The position numbers and the translations under genes are program-made. 64,000 nt of DNA from Mesorhizobium sp. (GTDB lineage Bacteria > Pseudomonadota > Alphaproteobacteria > Rhizobiales > Rhizobiaceae), in assembly GCF_004963255.1 (NCBI RefSeq), contig NZ_SUGA01000011.1, positions 1 to 64,000 on the forward strand. The letters are read 5' to 3'. A model generated the notes under the pieces. That model searched no databases, was not told the origin of the DNA, and saw only the letters and a list, made by a program, of their open reading frames with translations. The stretch's first letter is position 1; the number at the start of each line of letters is the position of its first letter. Positions 20,297-31,393 of the stretch are shown piece after piece.

Positions 20297-22701
20297 AATT
20301 CACGCTCTCCTGGCTCAAGGACCATCTCGAGACCGACGCCTCGCTTGCCGAGATCGTCGAGCGGCTGACCGCGATCGGGCTCGAAGTCGAACATGTCGAC
20401 GACAAGGCCGGCCTGAAACCCTTCGTCATCGCCAAGGTGCTGACGGCGGTGCAGCACCAAGACGCCGACCGGCTGCGCGTGCTGACCGTGGACACCGGCA
20501 ACGGCAAGCCCCCGGTGCAGGTGGTGTGCGGCGCGCCCAATGCCCGCGCGGGGATGATCGGCGCCTTCGCCGCGCCCGGCACCTACATCCCGGGCATCGA
20601 CGTGACGCTCTCGGTCGGCAAGATCCGCGGCGTCGAAAGCCATGGCATGATGTGCTCGGAACGCGAGCTGGAACTGTCGGACGAGCACAGCGGCATCATC
20701 GATTTGCCTGAGGATGCGCCGGTCGGCACGAGCTTCGCGGCCTACGCGCATCTCGACGATCCGGTGATCGAGATCAATCTGACGCCGAACCGGCCGGATG
20801 CGGCCAGCGTCTACGGCATCGCCCGCGATCTCGCAGCGAGCGGGCTCGGCCGGCTGAAGACAGCACCGGTGGAAGCGATTCCCGGCAAGGGCGCGACACC
20901 GGTCAAGGTCACGATCGAGGCGCCCGAGCTTTGCCCCGGCTTTGCGCTGAGGCTGGTCAGGGGCGTCAAGAACGGCCCGTCGCCGAAATGGCTGCAGCAG
21001 CGACTGATCGCCATCGGGCTTCGGCCGATCAGCGCGCTGGTCGACATCACCAACTACGTCACCTTCGATCGCGGCCGGCCGCTGCATGTGTTCGACGCCA
21101 AGAAAGTCGCCGGCAACCTCGTCGTGCGCCGCGCCAAGGATGGCGAAAAGGTGCGGGCGCTGGACGGACGCGAATACACGCTGACGCCTGAGATGTGCGT
21201 GATCGCGGACGACAATGGCGTGGAATCGATCGCAGGCATCATGGGCGGCGAGCATTCGGGCTGCGACGAGAACACCACCGACGTGTTGATCGAATCCGCG
21301 CTCTGGGATCCGATCACCACGGCCCGCACCGGCCGCGCGCTTGGCATCATCACCGACGCGCGCTATCGCTTCGAGCGCGGCGTCGATCCCGAATTCATGG
21401 TGCCGGGCGTGGAGCTCGCAACCAGGCTGGTGCTCGATTTCTGCGGCGGCACGCCTTCCGAAATCGAGGCCGCCGGCTATGCCGGACACAAGCCGATGGT
21501 CGTGTCCTTCCCGTTGTCGGAAGTGAAGCGGCTGACCGGCATCGAGGTGCCGAAAGAAGAAGTCCTCGACATCCTTACCCGTCTTGGCTTCGAGCCGCAG
21601 GGTTCGGGCGAGGTCGTCAAGGTGACGGTTCCGTCCTGGCGGCCGGACATCGACGGCAAGGCCGACCTGGTCGAAGAGGTGATGCGCATCCATGGCGTCG
21701 ACAACATCTTGGCCCAGCCGCTGACCTCGCACGACGCCGTCAACGGCAAGATCTTGACCACGCTTCAGGTGCGCACCCGCGCTGCCAAGAGGGCGCTCGC
21801 CGTGCGCGGGATGATGGAAGCCGTGACCTGGTCGTTCATCCCGGCCAAGCATGCCGAGCTGTTCGGCGGCGGTCAGACGGCGCTGAAGCTCGCCAACCCG
21901 ATCGCCGCCGACATGTCCGACATGCGGCCTTCGCTGCTGCCCGGATTGATCGCCGCGGCGCAGCGCAATGCCGACCGCGGCATCGGCGACGTGGCGCTGT
22001 TCGAGGTCTCCGGCACCTATGAAGGCGACGCGCCCGAACAGCAGCGGCGCGTCGCTGCCGGCGTCCGGCGCGGCACGGCCAAGCTCGAAGGTTCGGGCCG
22101 CAGCTGGGCCGGCAATGCCGGGCCAGTCGGCGTGTTCGACGCCAAGGCGGACGCGATCGCGGCGCTGGAAGCCTGCGGCGCGCCAGTCGACCGGCTGCAG
22201 ATCGAGCCCGGCGGCCCGGCCTGGTATCACCCGGGACGTTCCGGCACGATCAAGCTTGGCCCCAAGACCGTGCTCGGCACTTTCGGCGAGTTCCATCCGA
22301 AGACGCTGGACGGGCTTGACGCGTCCGGCCCGATCTGCGGCTTCGAAGTCTTCGTCGACGCCGTGCCGGAGCCGAAGGCCAAGCCGACGCGCACCAAGCC
22401 GAAGCTGGAGCTGTCGCCCTTCCAGGCGGTGAAGCGCGATTTCGCCTTCGTCGTCGACAGGACGGTCGAGGCCGGAACGCTGGTGCGGGCAGCCTTGGCC
22501 GCCGACAAAAAGCTGGTCACCGGCGTTTCGGTGTTCGACGTCTTCGAGGGCGCCTCGCTCGGCGAAGCCAAGAAGTCGATCGCCATCGAGGTCTCGATCC
22601 AGCCGGTCGAAAAGACGCTGACCGACGAGGATTTCGAGGCGCTGGCCAAGCGCATCGTCGAGAACGTCAACAAGCAGACAGGCGGCGTGTTGAGAGCATA
22701 A
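20293..22701 (+). CDS. pheT: phenylalanyl-tRNA synthetase beta subunit
   Basis: 802 residues. Domains in order: an OB-fold tRNA-binding domain (about 39-150), the B3/B4 editing region (about 210-385), B5 (about 400-475), the catalytic-like core (about 490-680) and the C-terminal anticodon-binding FDX-ACB domain (about 708-801). The ATG at 20293 overlaps the stop of the GFA gene. A frame continuing upstream to 19783 is a shadow. Length is normal. Confidence 0.97.
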   Translation: MKFTLSWLKDHLETDASLAEIVERLTAIGLEVEHVDDKAGLKPFVIAKVLTAVQHQDADRLRVLTVDTGNGKPPVQVVCGAPNARAGMIGAFAAPGTYIPGIDVTLSVGKIRGVESHGMMCSERELELSDEHSGIIDLPEDAPVGTSFAAYAHLDDPVIEINLTPNRPDAASVYGIARDLAASGLGRLKTAPVEAIPGKGATPVKVTIEAPELCPGFALRLVRGVKNGPSPKWLQQRLIAIGLRPISALVDITNYVTFDRGRPLHVFDAKKVAGNLVVRRAKDGEKVRALDGREYTLTPEMCVIADDNGVESIAGIMGGEHSGCDENTTDVLIESALWDPITTARTGRALGIITDARYRFERGVDPEFMVPGVELATRLVLDFCGGTPSEIEAAGYAGHKPMVVSFPLSEVKRLTGIEVPKEEVLDILTRLGFEPQGSGEVVKVTVPSWRPDIDGKADLVEEVMRIHGVDNILAQPLTSHDAVNGKILTTLQVRTRAAKRALAVRGMMEAVTWSFIPAKHAELFGGGQTALKLANPIAADMSDMRPSLLPGLIAAAQRNADRGIGDVALFEVSGTYEGDAPEQQRRVAAGVRRGTAKLEGSGRSWAGNAGPVGVFDAKADAIAALEACGAPVDRLQIEPGGPAWYHPGRSGTIKLGPKTVLGTFGEFHPKTLDGLDASGPICGFEVFVDAVPEPKAKPTRTKPKLELSPFQAVKRDFAFVVDRTVEAGTLVRAALAADKKLVTGVSVFDVFEGASLGEAKKSIAIEVSIQPVEKTLTDEDFEALAKRIVENVNKQTGGVLRA

Positions 22702-22740
22702 GGCATTGCCGGAAGGTGGCGAATCGCCTTCCAAAGGGCG

Positions 22741-23343
22741 ATGGACCACCTCCGCTATTCCGGCCTTCCCTTCGAACAGCAGCGCGCGGCGTTCCTTGGC
22801 ATCGTCGCGGCCGACCCGCTGTTGGCCGAGACGCTGGCGCGGACGCGAGAACTTGCGCTGCCAGATTGGCTGGTGGTTTCCGGCGCGCTCTACAACAGCG
22901 TGTGGAACCATCTGACCGGCAAGCCGCCGGGCTACGGCATCAAGGATGTTGATCTGTTCTATTTCGATGACGCCGATCCCTCCTACGAGGCCGAGGATGC
23001 AGTGATCCGCCGGGCGGCGCAGTATTTCGAGGGGCTGCCGTTGCCGGTCGAGGTGCGCAACCAGGCGCGGGTGCATCTGTGGTATCCGGTGAAGTTTGGG
23101 CGGGAATGCCCGCGGTACGCGAGTTCGAGCGAGTCGGTGAGCTATTTTGCGTCGAAGACGCATGCGGTTGGGGTGCGGTACGATGCTGACGGGGCGCTGG
23201 AGCTGGTGGCGCCGTTCGGGCTGGATGATGTTTTTTCGTTTCGCATCACGCCGAACAGGGCGCTGGACAATCAGCGGACGCATGAGGCGAAGGGCAGAAG
23301 GGCCAGGGAGTGCTGGCCGGAGATTGAGGTGGTGCCTTGGTAG
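22741..23343 (+). CDS. nucleotidyltransferase-fold protein (PF06042 type)
   Basis: 200 residues with the nucleotidyltransferase signature KDVDLFYFD (about 69-77) after SGALYNSVWNHL, the layout of the PF06042 (YjfK/DUF925) family. The family is widely conserved but of unknown biochemical role. It starts 39 bases after pheT and may share its transcript. The last 250 bases lean to G+T-rich codons compared with the genes around it. A long hairpin follows. Confidence 0.82.
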   Translation: MDHLRYSGLPFEQQRAAFLGIVAADPLLAETLARTRELALPDWLVVSGALYNSVWNHLTGKPPGYGIKDVDLFYFDDADPSYEAEDAVIRRAAQYFEGLPLPVEVRNQARVHLWYPVKFGRECPRYASSSESVSYFASKTHAVGVRYDADGALELVAPFGLDDVFSFRITPNRALDNQRTHEAKGRRARECWPEIEVVPW

Positions 23344-23361
23344 GGGTGCAGAATAAAATAA

Positions 23362-23389
23362 GTCGGCGCGAGGCCCCCCTCGCGCCGAC
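23362..23389. terminator. bidirectional terminator between convergent genes
   Basis: A perfect 12-bp stem GTCGGCGCGAGG with CCTCGCGCCGAC has a four-base loop. The minus-strand exit is T-rich (TTATTTTATT), serving the aldo/keto reductase gene; on the plus strand only CTTTC follows. Confidence 0.85.
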
Positions 23390-23399
23390 CTTTCAACTC

Positions 23400-24395
<996 letters not shown>

Positions 24396-24470
24396 GGCGC
24401 ATCTCCTTGTTGCGATGGGCATGAGATAGCGCCTGGCACCTTGTTCGATAATGGTTCTCTTTTGTACGGC

Positions 24471-24491
24471 TTGCTCTATAAAATAGAACAA
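24471..24491. promoter_or_regulatory. palindromic operator between aldo/keto reductase and LysR genes
   Basis: TTGCTCTAT (24471-24479) and ATAGAACAA (24483-24491) are inverted with one mismatch around AAA. A related half, TTGTTCGATA, sits 30 bases upstream at 24441. The element ends on the A of the LysR start codon. LysR proteins usually bind such dyads in the divergent gap. Confidence 0.6.
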
Positions 24492-25381
24492 TGAACCGAA
24501 CGAACCTCTCGCAGCTCGCCGTGCTTGCCAGCGTCGCCCAATGCGCCAGTTTTCGCGGCGCCGCGCGCGAGCTTGGCATCGCGCCCTCGGCGGTAAGCCA
24601 CGCGGTGTCGAGCCTGGAGGCGCGGCTCGGCGTGCGGCTTCTGGCCCGCAGCACGCGCAGCGTCGCGCCGACCGAGGAAGGCGCGCAGCTGCTCGAACGG
24701 CTGCGGCCGGCGCTGTCCGAGATCGACCTGGCGCTGGAGACCGCGGTCGAGGCGCGCGATCGGCCGGCGGGCAATCTGCGGCTCACCGTGCCGCGCACCG
24801 CCGCCCACCTGACGCTCACGCCCAGGCTCGGCGCCTTTGCCGCGGCGTATCCCGATATCGTGCTGGAGATCGTCATCGAGGATCGCTTCACCGACGTGGT
24901 CGAAGGCGGCTTCGATGCCGGCGTGCGGCTCGGCGAAAGCCTGCAGCGCGACATGATCGCGGTGCGCATCGGGCCGAACATCCGGGGCGCGGTGGTCGGC
25001 GCGCCCTCCTACTTCGCTTCCATGCCAAAGCCGCGCCATCCGCGCGATCTGGCCGACCACCGCTGCATCCGCTTCCGTTTCTTCAGCGGCACCCTCTACC
25101 GCTGGGAATTCGAGAAGGACGGCGAGGAGATCGAGATCGCGGCGCAAGGGCCGCTGATCCTCGACGAGGACCACCTGATCGCCCAGGCGGCGGTCGACGG
25201 CGCCGGTCTCGCCTTCGTCTTCGAGCCCTATGTGCGGGCGCCGCTCGCCGACGGCCGCCTGATCCGCGTGCTGGAGGACTGGTGCCCGTCCTTCGAGGGT
25301 TTCTTTGTCTATTATCCCAGCCGCCGGCAGATGCGCCCGGCGCTGCGGGCGTTTGTCGATTTCTTCAAGGTGAGCGGGTAA
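24491..25381 (+). CDS. LysR-family transcriptional regulator
   Basis: 296 residues. An N-terminal winged helix-turn-helix (residues 1-60, [21 protein letters not shown]) is followed by a periplasmic-binding-like effector domain (about 90-290) as in LTTR proteins. It is divergently placed to the aldo/keto reductase, the classical arrangement for control of that gene and of itself. No Shine-Dalgarno is seen: the bases just before the ATG belong to the palindrome. Confidence 0.93.
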   Translation: MNRTNLSQLAVLASVAQCASFRGAARELGIAPSAVSHAVSSLEARLGVRLLARSTRSVAPTEEGAQLLERLRPALSEIDLALETAVEARDRPAGNLRLTVPRTAAHLTLTPRLGAFAAAYPDIVLEIVIEDRFTDVVEGGFDAGVRLGESLQRDMIAVRIGPNIRGAVVGAPSYFASMPKPRHPRDLADHRCIRFRFFSGTLYRWEFEKDGEEIEIAAQGPLILDEDHLIAQAAVDGAGLAFVFEPYVRAPLADGRLIRVLEDWCPSFEGFFVYYPSRRQMRPALRAFVDFFKVSG

Positions 25382-25385
25382 GCCC

Positions 25386-25626
25386 ACCCTCCCCCTTGTG
25401 GGGAGGACTATCGCATATGGCACTCCCCCTCACCCAGCCTCCGCTTCGCTCGGCTGACCATTCCGGGGCGAGCCACGGGTCTCGCCCGTCCTTCGGACCC
25501 CCGAGGGGAGAGGAGATTGCCGGCGTCGGCGCCAGTCTCTTCTCCCCATTGGGGAGAAGGTGGCCGCGAAGCGGCCGGATAAGGGGCTGGCGCTGCCATA
25601 TGCGATTGCCCCGTTGTGGGGAGGGT
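25386..25626. repeat. mosaic intergenic element with inverted ends
   Basis: The outer arms (25386-25422 and 25594-25626) are inverted: both contain ccatatgcga/tcgcatatgg next to a ctccccc and ttgtgggga block. Inside are further blocks typical of rhizobial intergenic mosaics (ctccccattggggag, ggccgcgaagcggcc). No coding sequence is supported here. Confidence 0.75.
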
Positions 25627-25669
25627 AAGGCTCCCGGAAGAAAGCCGGCGCTGGCTTCGTTCGCCTCGC

Positions 25670-26239
25670 ATGCAATCCCTCACCAACACTCCCACCCGCT
25701 ACGGCTGGGCGATGATCGTCCTGCACTGGCTGATCGGCATCATCTTCATCGGCCAGTTCGCGCTCGGCGTCGTCATGACGCGCACGACAAGCCAGCGGAC
25801 GTCCTTCGAGCTGATCCAGCTGCACAAATCCTTTGGCTTCCTGCTGCTCGGGCTGATCATCCTGCGCATCGCCTGGCGAGTCGGCAACGCGGCCCCGCCG
25901 CTGCCCGTTTCCGTCGGAACGCTGGAGCGCCGGGCCGCGCCGCTGGCGCATTTCGCGCTCTATGCCTTCCAGATCGCGCTGCCGCTTTCCGGCTGGGCTC
26001 TGGTGTCGGTGTCGACGCTGGAGATCCCGACCATGCCGTTCAACCTCTTCGTGATGCCCAATCTGCCGCTCGCCGAATCCGATGCTTCGGAGAGCTTTTG
26101 GGCTTCAGCGCACTGGTACCTCGCCTATGCAGGCATCGCGCTGGTGGCGCTGCACATCGCGGCGGCGCTGCGCCATCATTTCCTGCTGCGGGACAGTGTG
26201 CTGACGCGCATGATCACACCTTCGCCAGGCAGGGAATAG
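25670..26239 (+). CDS. cytochrome b561-type membrane protein
   Basis: 189 residues with four membrane segments. Haem-ligand histidines fit the family: His in MIVLHWLIG (about 18), [10 protein letters not shown] (about 51), APLAHFALY and [11 protein letters not shown] (about 165). Such proteins carry electrons across the inner membrane, often from ubiquinol. It is followed 60 bases later by a YceI-family secreted protein; cytochrome b561 and YceI genes are a frequent pair. ATG 25670 was chosen because the upstream frame lies in the repeat element. Confidence 0.9.
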   Translation: MQSLTNTPTRYGWAMIVLHWLIGIIFIGQFALGVVMTRTTSQRTSFELIQLHKSFGFLLLGLIILRIAWRVGNAAPPLPVSVGTLERRAAPLAHFALYAFQIALPLSGWALVSVSTLEIPTMPFNLFVMPNLPLAESDASESFWASAHWYLAYAGIALVALHIAAALRHHFLLRDSVLTRMITPSPGRE

Positions 26240-26299
26240 AACCGCGCCAGCATTCGTTGGTGGGGCGAGAACGCAGAAAGCTGCGGAAGGAAGAAACCC

Positions 26300-26875
26300 A
26301 TGAAAGCGCGCATCCTCGGATTGGCGGCCTTTGCCGCTTGCCTTGCCGTGCCTGCCGTTGCCGCCGTGGCGCTCAGCGACGCCGCCGGCAGCTACACGAT
26401 CAGCCCGTCGGGCTCCTCGATCCGCTTCACCATCGGCAAGGCCGGCGGCGGCGGCTTCGAGGGCGCTTTCGGCCGTTTCAAGGGCACGATCCGCATCGAC
26501 AATGGCGATGTCGGCCGCTCCAGGGTCGACCTCACCATCTATCCCGAAAGCGTCGGCACGGGGCAGGGCCGCATCGACCAATTCCTGCGCTCCGACGCGG
26601 TGTTCGACGCCGCCAACAATCCGGAAATCCAATTCCGCTCGACCAGCGTGACCCGCACCGGCGACACGACGGCGGTCGTTACCGGGCGCCTGACGGCGCG
26701 CGGCAAGACGTTTCCGGAAAAATTCACCGCCGAGCTCGGCGGGCTGAAATCCGGCATGATCAAATTCCACGTGACCGGCAAGGTGCTGCGGTCACGCTAC
26801 GGCATGGATGTCGGCACGCCGCTCTATTCCAATGTCGTCGATTTCGACATGACGCTGACGGGGAGAAGGGGCTGA
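26300..26875 (+). CDS. YceI-family periplasmic protein
   Basis: 191 residues. A signal peptide (about residues 1-22, [17 protein letters not shown] then PAVAA) leads a lipocalin-like YceI domain (about 28-188) that binds polyisoprenoid quinones in homologues. Ends with VDFDMTLTG as in the family. GAAGGA lies 9-14 bases upstream. It follows the cytochrome b561 gene and probably works with it in quinone-related electron flow, which is inference from the frequent pairing. Confidence 0.9.
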   Translation: MKARILGLAAFAACLAVPAVAAVALSDAAGSYTISPSGSSIRFTIGKAGGGGFEGAFGRFKGTIRIDNGDVGRSRVDLTIYPESVGTGQGRIDQFLRSDAVFDAANNPEIQFRSTSVTRTGDTTAVVTGRLTARGKTFPEKFTAELGGLKSGMIKFHVTGKVLRSRYGMDVGTPLYSNVVDFDMTLTGRRG

Positions 26876-26881
26876 GCGCCA

Positions 26882-27073
26882 TTTCCTCGCCCGCGCAACG
26901 CGGGGGAGAGGTGGCTCGGGCGAAGCCCGAGGCGGAGCGGGGGACGCCCTATGCGACGGCAGAGCCTTCGCAGAATTGTGCTGTTGTGACCACTCTGAAG
27001 TCGGCACCCTACGAAGACCCCTCTCCGTCCCGGCTTCGCCGGGCCACCTCTCCCCACTGCGTGGGGCGAGGAA
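26882..27073. repeat. long inverted repeat (arms about 70-75 bp) in mosaic element
   Basis: Arm 1 (about 26882-26956) and the reverse complement of arm 2 (about 27001-27073) share long blocks: cctcgccc, ggggagaggtggc, cgggcgaagccc or cggcgaagccgg, and the cc-tatgcga against ccctacgaa end. The centre is about 45 bases. It is the same kind of element as those at 12647 and 25386. Confidence 0.75.
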
Positions 27074-27153
27074 GCGCGCGCCGCCTCCCGCATTGGCTTT
27101 TCCTTCGATTTCGGGCAAACCTCGTCGCCTGTAAACCGACATGGAGAAGCGTG

Positions 27154-28140
27154 ATGTTCCGATGGGGTGTTCTGTCGACGGCGAAGATCGGCCGCGAGCA
27201 GCTTTTGCCGGCAATCGTGGATTCGGAGAACGGCGTCCTGTCGGCGATCGCCAGCCGCGACCTGCCGAAGGCCAAGGCGCTGGGCGAGCGTTTCGGCGCC
27301 CGCCATGCTTTCGGCTCCTATGAGGAACTGCTTGCCTCCCCGGACGTCGACGGCGTCTATATCCCGCTGCCGACCTCGCAGCATGTCGAATGGACGGCGA
27401 AGGCGATCGAGGCCGGGAAGCATGTGCTGGTGGAAAAACCGCTGGCGCTCGACGCCAAGGACATCCCGCCGCTGATCAAGCTGCGCGACCAGAAGAAGGT
27501 GCTGGTCTGCGAGGCCTTCATGGTCACCTACCATCCGCAATGGATCAAGGTGCGCGATCTCATTGCCAGCGGCGCCATCGGCCGGCTGCGGCACGTGCAG
27601 GGCGCCTTCTCCTACTACAATGTCGATCCCAACAACATGCGCAACAAGCTCGATCTCGGCGGCGGCGCGCTGCCCGATATCGGCGTCTATCCGACGGTGT
27701 CGACGCGATTCTCGACCGGCAAGGAGCCGATCCGCGTGCAGGCGACGATCGAGCGTGACAAGACCTTCGGCACCGACATCTATTCCTCGATCCGCGCCGA
27801 TTTCGGCGACTTCGAATTGTCCTTCTATCTCTCGACGCAGATGGCGGCGCGACAGGTGATGGTGTTCCACGGCGAGAAAGGCTTCATCGAGGTCTTCGGC
27901 CCGTTCAATGCCGGGCTCTACGAGCACCACCGCATCGAGCTGCACAACCAGAACCACACCGAAGCGCAGGTGTTCCGCTTCCCCGGCACGCAGCAGTACC
28001 GGCTGGAATGCGAGGCCTTCGTGCGCGCCGCCCAGGGCGGCAAGGACCGCGTCTTCACGCTGGAGGAATCGGTGCTCAACCAGAAGGTCATCGACGCCAT
28101 CTTCCGCGCCGGCGACAAGGACGGCTGGGAAACCGTCTGA
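27154..28140 (+). CDS. Gfo/Idh/MocA-family oxidoreductase
   Basis: 328 residues. An N-terminal Rossmann fold ([18 protein letters not shown]) binds NAD(P); the family motif EKPLALDA has the catalytic-type Lys at about residue 94. The C-terminal alpha/beta domain includes [13 protein letters not shown] (about 170). Most relatives oxidise or reduce sugars and inositols. ATG 27154 is preceded by GAGAAG. A very long frame running in from 24541 is an artefact of GC bias. The next gene starts 32 bases on. Confidence 0.92.
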   Translation: MFRWGVLSTAKIGREQLLPAIVDSENGVLSAIASRDLPKAKALGERFGARHAFGSYEELLASPDVDGVYIPLPTSQHVEWTAKAIEAGKHVLVEKPLALDAKDIPPLIKLRDQKKVLVCEAFMVTYHPQWIKVRDLIASGAIGRLRHVQGAFSYYNVDPNNMRNKLDLGGGALPDIGVYPTVSTRFSTGKEPIRVQATIERDKTFGTDIYSSIRADFGDFELSFYLSTQMAARQVMVFHGEKGFIEVFGPFNAGLYEHHRIELHNQNHTEAQVFRFPGTQQYRLECEAFVRAAQGGKDRVFTLEESVLNQKVIDAIFRAGDKDGWETV

Positions 28141-28172
28141 ACGCGATTATTCTCCGGCTAATAGGAGGAACA

Positions 28173-29828
28173 ATGGCTGACGCGGACGTGATCATTGTCG
28201 GCGCGGGGCTGGCGGGCCTCGTCGCCACGGCCGAGCTGGCTGAGGCCGGCAAGAAAATCATCATCGTCGATCAGGAGCCGGAGCAGTCGCTGGGCGGCCA
28301 GGCCTTCTGGTCGTTCGGCGGACTGTTCCTGGTCGATTCGCCGGAGCAGCGGCGCATGCGCATCCGCGACTCGCACGACCTCGCGCTCGAGGACTGGATG
28401 GGTACCGCCGCCTTCGACAGGCCGGAGGATTTCTGGCCGCGCAAATGGGCCGAGGCCTATGTCGGCTTCGCCGCCGGCGAGAAGCGCTCCTGGCTGATCG
28501 AGCGCGGCCTGAAATTCTTCCCCGTCGTCGGCTGGGCGGAACGCGGCGGCGGCAATGCCGTCGGCCACGGCAATTCGGTACCGCGCTTCCACGTCACCTG
28601 GGGCACCGGCCCCGGCGTGCTCGAACCATTCGTCCTGCGCGTTCGCGAAGCGCAGAAGCGCGGGCTCGTACAGTTCAGGTTCCGTCACCGGGTCAACGAG
28701 ATCATCCGCACCGGCGATACCGTCACCGGCGTGCGCGGCGACATGCTCGAGCCAAGCAGCGTCGAACGTGGCCGCAAGAGTTCGCGCGCGGTCGTCAGCG
28801 ATTTCGAGCTCCATGCGCAGGCGGTGATCGTCGCTTCCGGCGGCATCGGCGGCAATCACGAGCTGGTGCGCAAGAATTGGCCCGAGCGCCTCGGCGCGCC
28901 GCCCAAGCGCATGATCACCGGCGTGCCGGACCATGTCGACGGCCGCATGCTGGCGATCACCGAGGCCGCGGGCGGAAGGATCATCAACCGCGACCGCATG
29001 TGGCACTATGTCGAGGGCATCAAGAACTGGGCGCCGATCTGGTCCGAGCATGCGATCCGCATCTTGCCCGGCCCCTCCTCGCTCTGGCTCGACGCACGCG
29101 GCAAAAGGCTGCCGGTGCCGCTCTATCCGGGCTTCGATACGCTGGCCACGCTCAGCCACATCATGAGCACCGGCTTCGACTATTCCTGGTTCATCCTGAC
29201 CAGGAAGATCATCCAGAAGGAGTTCGCGCTGTCGGGCTCCGAGCAGAACCCGGACCTCACCGGCAAAAGCTGGCGGCAGGTGCTGGGTCGCGCCACGTCG
29301 GGCATTCCCAGCCCGGTGAAAGCCTTCATGGAAAAAGGCGAGGATTTCATCGTCGAGGCCGATCTTTCAAAGCTGGTGGCGCGCATGAATGCGCTGGCCG
29401 GCGGCGAGCCGCTGCTGGACCTCGCCCAGGTCGAGCGCGAGATTCGCGCCCGCGACAGGCAGCTCGACAACCCGTTCTCCAAGGATGCGCAGATCACGGC
29501 GCTGCGCGGCGCGCGCGCCTATTTCGGCGACAGGCTGATCCGTACGGCGAGGCCGCACAAGATGCTCGATCCGGCAAACGGTCCGCTGATAGCGGTGCGC
29601 CTCAATATCCTCACCCGCAAGACGCTGGGCGGACTTGAGACCGACCTCGACAGCCGCGTGCTCGATGCCGCCGGACAGCCGGTGCCGGGGCTCTACGCAG
29701 TCGGCGAGGTAGCCGGCTTCGGCGGCGGCGGCCTGCATGGCTATGCGGCGCTGGAAGGCACCTTCCTCGGCAGTTGCATCTTTTCGGGGCGCAGCGCCGG
29801 ACGGGCGGCCGCGGCCACAATTGCGTGA
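28173..29828 (+). CDS. FAD-binding dehydrogenase (fumarate reductase / KsdD-like flavoprotein)
   Basis: 551 residues. FAD dinucleotide-binding motif GAGLAGLVATAELAEAGKK at residues 9-27, and the second FAD segment GLYAVGEVAGFGGGGLHGYA near 508, characteristic of FrdA-type flavoproteins. It fits the uncharacterised FAD-binding dehydrogenase family of about 550 residues. No signal peptide is seen. A perfect AGGAGG (28163-28168) is five bases before the ATG. Downstream is a terminator, so it closes an operon with the Gfo/Idh/MocA gene. Confidence 0.92.
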   Translation: MADADVIIVGAGLAGLVATAELAEAGKKIIIVDQEPEQSLGGQAFWSFGGLFLVDSPEQRRMRIRDSHDLALEDWMGTAAFDRPEDFWPRKWAEAYVGFAAGEKRSWLIERGLKFFPVVGWAERGGGNAVGHGNSVPRFHVTWGTGPGVLEPFVLRVREAQKRGLVQFRFRHRVNEIIRTGDTVTGVRGDMLEPSSVERGRKSSRAVVSDFELHAQAVIVASGGIGGNHELVRKNWPERLGAPPKRMITGVPDHVDGRMLAITEAAGGRIINRDRMWHYVEGIKNWAPIWSEHAIRILPGPSSLWLDARGKRLPVPLYPGFDTLATLSHIMSTGFDYSWFILTRKIIQKEFALSGSEQNPDLTGKSWRQVLGRATSGIPSPVKAFMEKGEDFIVEADLSKLVARMNALAGGEPLLDLAQVEREIRARDRQLDNPFSKDAQITALRGARAYFGDRLIRTARPHKMLDPANGPLIAVRLNILTRKTLGGLETDLDSRVLDAAGQPVPGLYAVGEVAGFGGGGLHGYAALEGTFLGSCIFSGRSAGRAAAATIA

Positions 29829-29840
29829 ACGGTGGGTGTG

Positions 29841-29891
29841 AGGGCGCTTCATCGTTTCACGGAAACGGCGAAGCGCCCTATGTTTTTGTTT
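29841..29891 (+). terminator. rho-independent terminator after FAD dehydrogenase gene
   Basis: AGGGCGCTTC pairs with GAAGCGCCCT, extended by CGTTT with AAACG, giving a stem of about 15 bp; TGTTTTTGTTT follows. Confidence 0.88.
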
Positions 29892-29892
29892 A

Positions 29893-29938
29893 ACGCAATT
29901 CCACACGAAACCAGCTCCCACTTTTCCCGGCATTGCTC
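29893..29938. repeat. palindromic intergenic repeat, GCAATTCC type
   Basis: Opens GCAATTCC and closes GGCATTGC, with an interior (cgaaaccagctcccac then ttttcc) like that of the elements at 11493-11602. It is a divergent member of the same rhizobial short-palindrome family. Confidence 0.6.
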
Positions 29939-29971
29939 TCGTGAACGAACTCCAATCGCAATGAGAACGAC

Positions 29972-30946
29972 ATGCGCATTATCGTCTATGGCATCGGCGC
30001 GATCGGCGGCGCCATCGCGGCCCAGCTGAGTTTTTCCGGCCACACGGTCCTCGGCATCGCCCGCGGCAGGCAGCTTGATGCCATCCGCGCTTCGGGACTG
30101 TCGCTTTCCACTCCGCAAGGCACCAGGACCGCGCGCTTTCCTGTCCATGCCGACCCGTCGGAGATTTCCTTCGAGCCGGGCGATGTCGTGCTGCTGACGA
30201 TGAAAACGCCGGATACGCTGGGCGCGCTGCAACGGCTCAACGCCGCCGGCCTGGCGGCGCAACCCGTATTCTGCTTCCAGAACGGCGTCGCCAACGAGCC
30301 GCTTGCCTTGCGTTTCTTCGCCAATGTCTACGGCGCGACAGTCATGCTGCCGGCCGATTACGACACGCCCGGCGAGGTCGCGGCCTATTTCGCGCCCAAG
30401 ATCGGCGCCTTCGACATCGGCCGCTATCCTTCCGGAACCGACGACGCGGTCGAGAAACTGTGCGGGGTCCTGAGCACGTCCGGCTTCATCGTCGAGGCCA
30501 GGGACAATGTGATGGACAGCAAATACCGCAAGCTGCTGGCCAATCTTCGTAACATCATCGACGCGGCGCTTGGCGACACCGAGCTTCAGCGGAAATGGCA
30601 TGCCAGGGCGCTCGCCGAGGCCGAGGCGGTGCTGACCGCCGCCGGAATCGCGTGGGACAAGACCGACGCCATGGCCCGCGAGCAACTGACCATCACCGCC
30701 ATTCCCGGCCGAACGCGCGTCGGGTCGTCGACGCTGCAGAGCATCGTGCGCGGGACGGGCTCCCTCGAAACCGACTTCCTCAATGGCGAGATCGTGCTGC
30801 TCGGGCGGCTGCACGGCATCGCGACGCCCGTCAACGCAGCCTTGTGCAGACTGTCGATCGAGCTGGCCAGCGGCCGGATGCGGCCGCAATCCGCCGGCGA
30901 CGACACGATCGCCTCCATGATCGGCGCGCCCGGCGGAACCGGCTGA
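29972..30946 (+). CDS. ketopantoate reductase-like (ApbA/PanE) protein
   Basis: 324 residues. The N-terminal NADP-binding fold has GIGAIGGAIAAQLSFSGH (residues 7-24) and a Lys in LLTMKTPD. The C-terminal helical domain contains KYRKLLANLRNIID (about 180), with the catalytic-type lysine and asparagine of the family. Many such genes lie away from pantothenate synthesis genes and act on other 2-oxo acids; pantothenate function is therefore not assured here. Confidence 0.87.
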   Translation: MRIIVYGIGAIGGAIAAQLSFSGHTVLGIARGRQLDAIRASGLSLSTPQGTRTARFPVHADPSEISFEPGDVVLLTMKTPDTLGALQRLNAAGLAAQPVFCFQNGVANEPLALRFFANVYGATVMLPADYDTPGEVAAYFAPKIGAFDIGRYPSGTDDAVEKLCGVLSTSGFIVEARDNVMDSKYRKLLANLRNIIDAALGDTELQRKWHARALAEAEAVLTAAGIAWDKTDAMAREQLTITAIPGRTRVGSSTLQSIVRGTGSLETDFLNGEIVLLGRLHGIATPVNAALCRLSIELASGRMRPQSAGDDTIASMIGAPGGTG

Positions 30947-31041
30947 TCGCCGGAGGCGATCAAAAGATAGAGCCCGGCCCGAGAATCCTTTCGAGCCCAT
31001 GGAACGTCTTCCTCATGCAGACCCGCAAACAGGAGACGACC

Positions 31042-31362
31042 ATGACCTATAATCTCATCCGCTACGGCGTGAAGGACGCCAGCATCGCCGAGAACCGGGC
31101 GCTGGTGGAAAAGGTGTTCGAGGCCTTGAACGAAGCGCAGCCTCGATCGGTGCGCTATCTGGTGCTCGAACTGGAGAATGGCGAGTTCGTCCACCTCGTG
31201 GGCTACGACAAGGACAGCTCGGCGCTGACCGAGCTCGACGCCTTCAAGGCGTTCGGCGCCGAACACGCCGGGCGGCGCTCGACGCCGCTGGTGAGGTCGC
31301 CGGCGAAGATCATCGGCAATTATCGTATGCTGGCCCAGGTCGATGAGGCTGTGCCCGCCTGA
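31042..31362 (+). CDS. small hypothetical protein cotranscribed with the sigma-factor gene
   Basis: 106 residues, MTYNLIRYGVKDASIAENRALVEKV; looks like a small ferredoxin-fold (dimeric alpha-beta barrel or EthD-like) protein, though no family is certain. AGGAG (31031-31035) stands six bases before ATG 31042. An ATG at 31015 would add nine residues. No membrane segment or zinc motif is seen, so it does not look like a classical anti-sigma factor. The sigma-factor gene begins 31 bases later. Confidence 0.65.
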   Translation: MTYNLIRYGVKDASIAENRALVEKVFEALNEAQPRSVRYLVLELENGEFVHLVGYDKDSSALTELDAFKAFGAEHAGRRSTPLVRSPAKIIGNYRMLAQVDEAVPA

Positions 31363-31393
31363 CCTTGGCGTCGACGAGGCGAGAAAGAGGACG

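Noticed and set aside
24541..28140. One open frame of 1199 codons spanning LysR, repeats, cytochrome b561, YceI and the oxidoreductase
   Set aside because: Only its last 328 codons are a real gene (from 27154). The rest is another frame of well-supported genes and repeat DNA, kept open by high GC.
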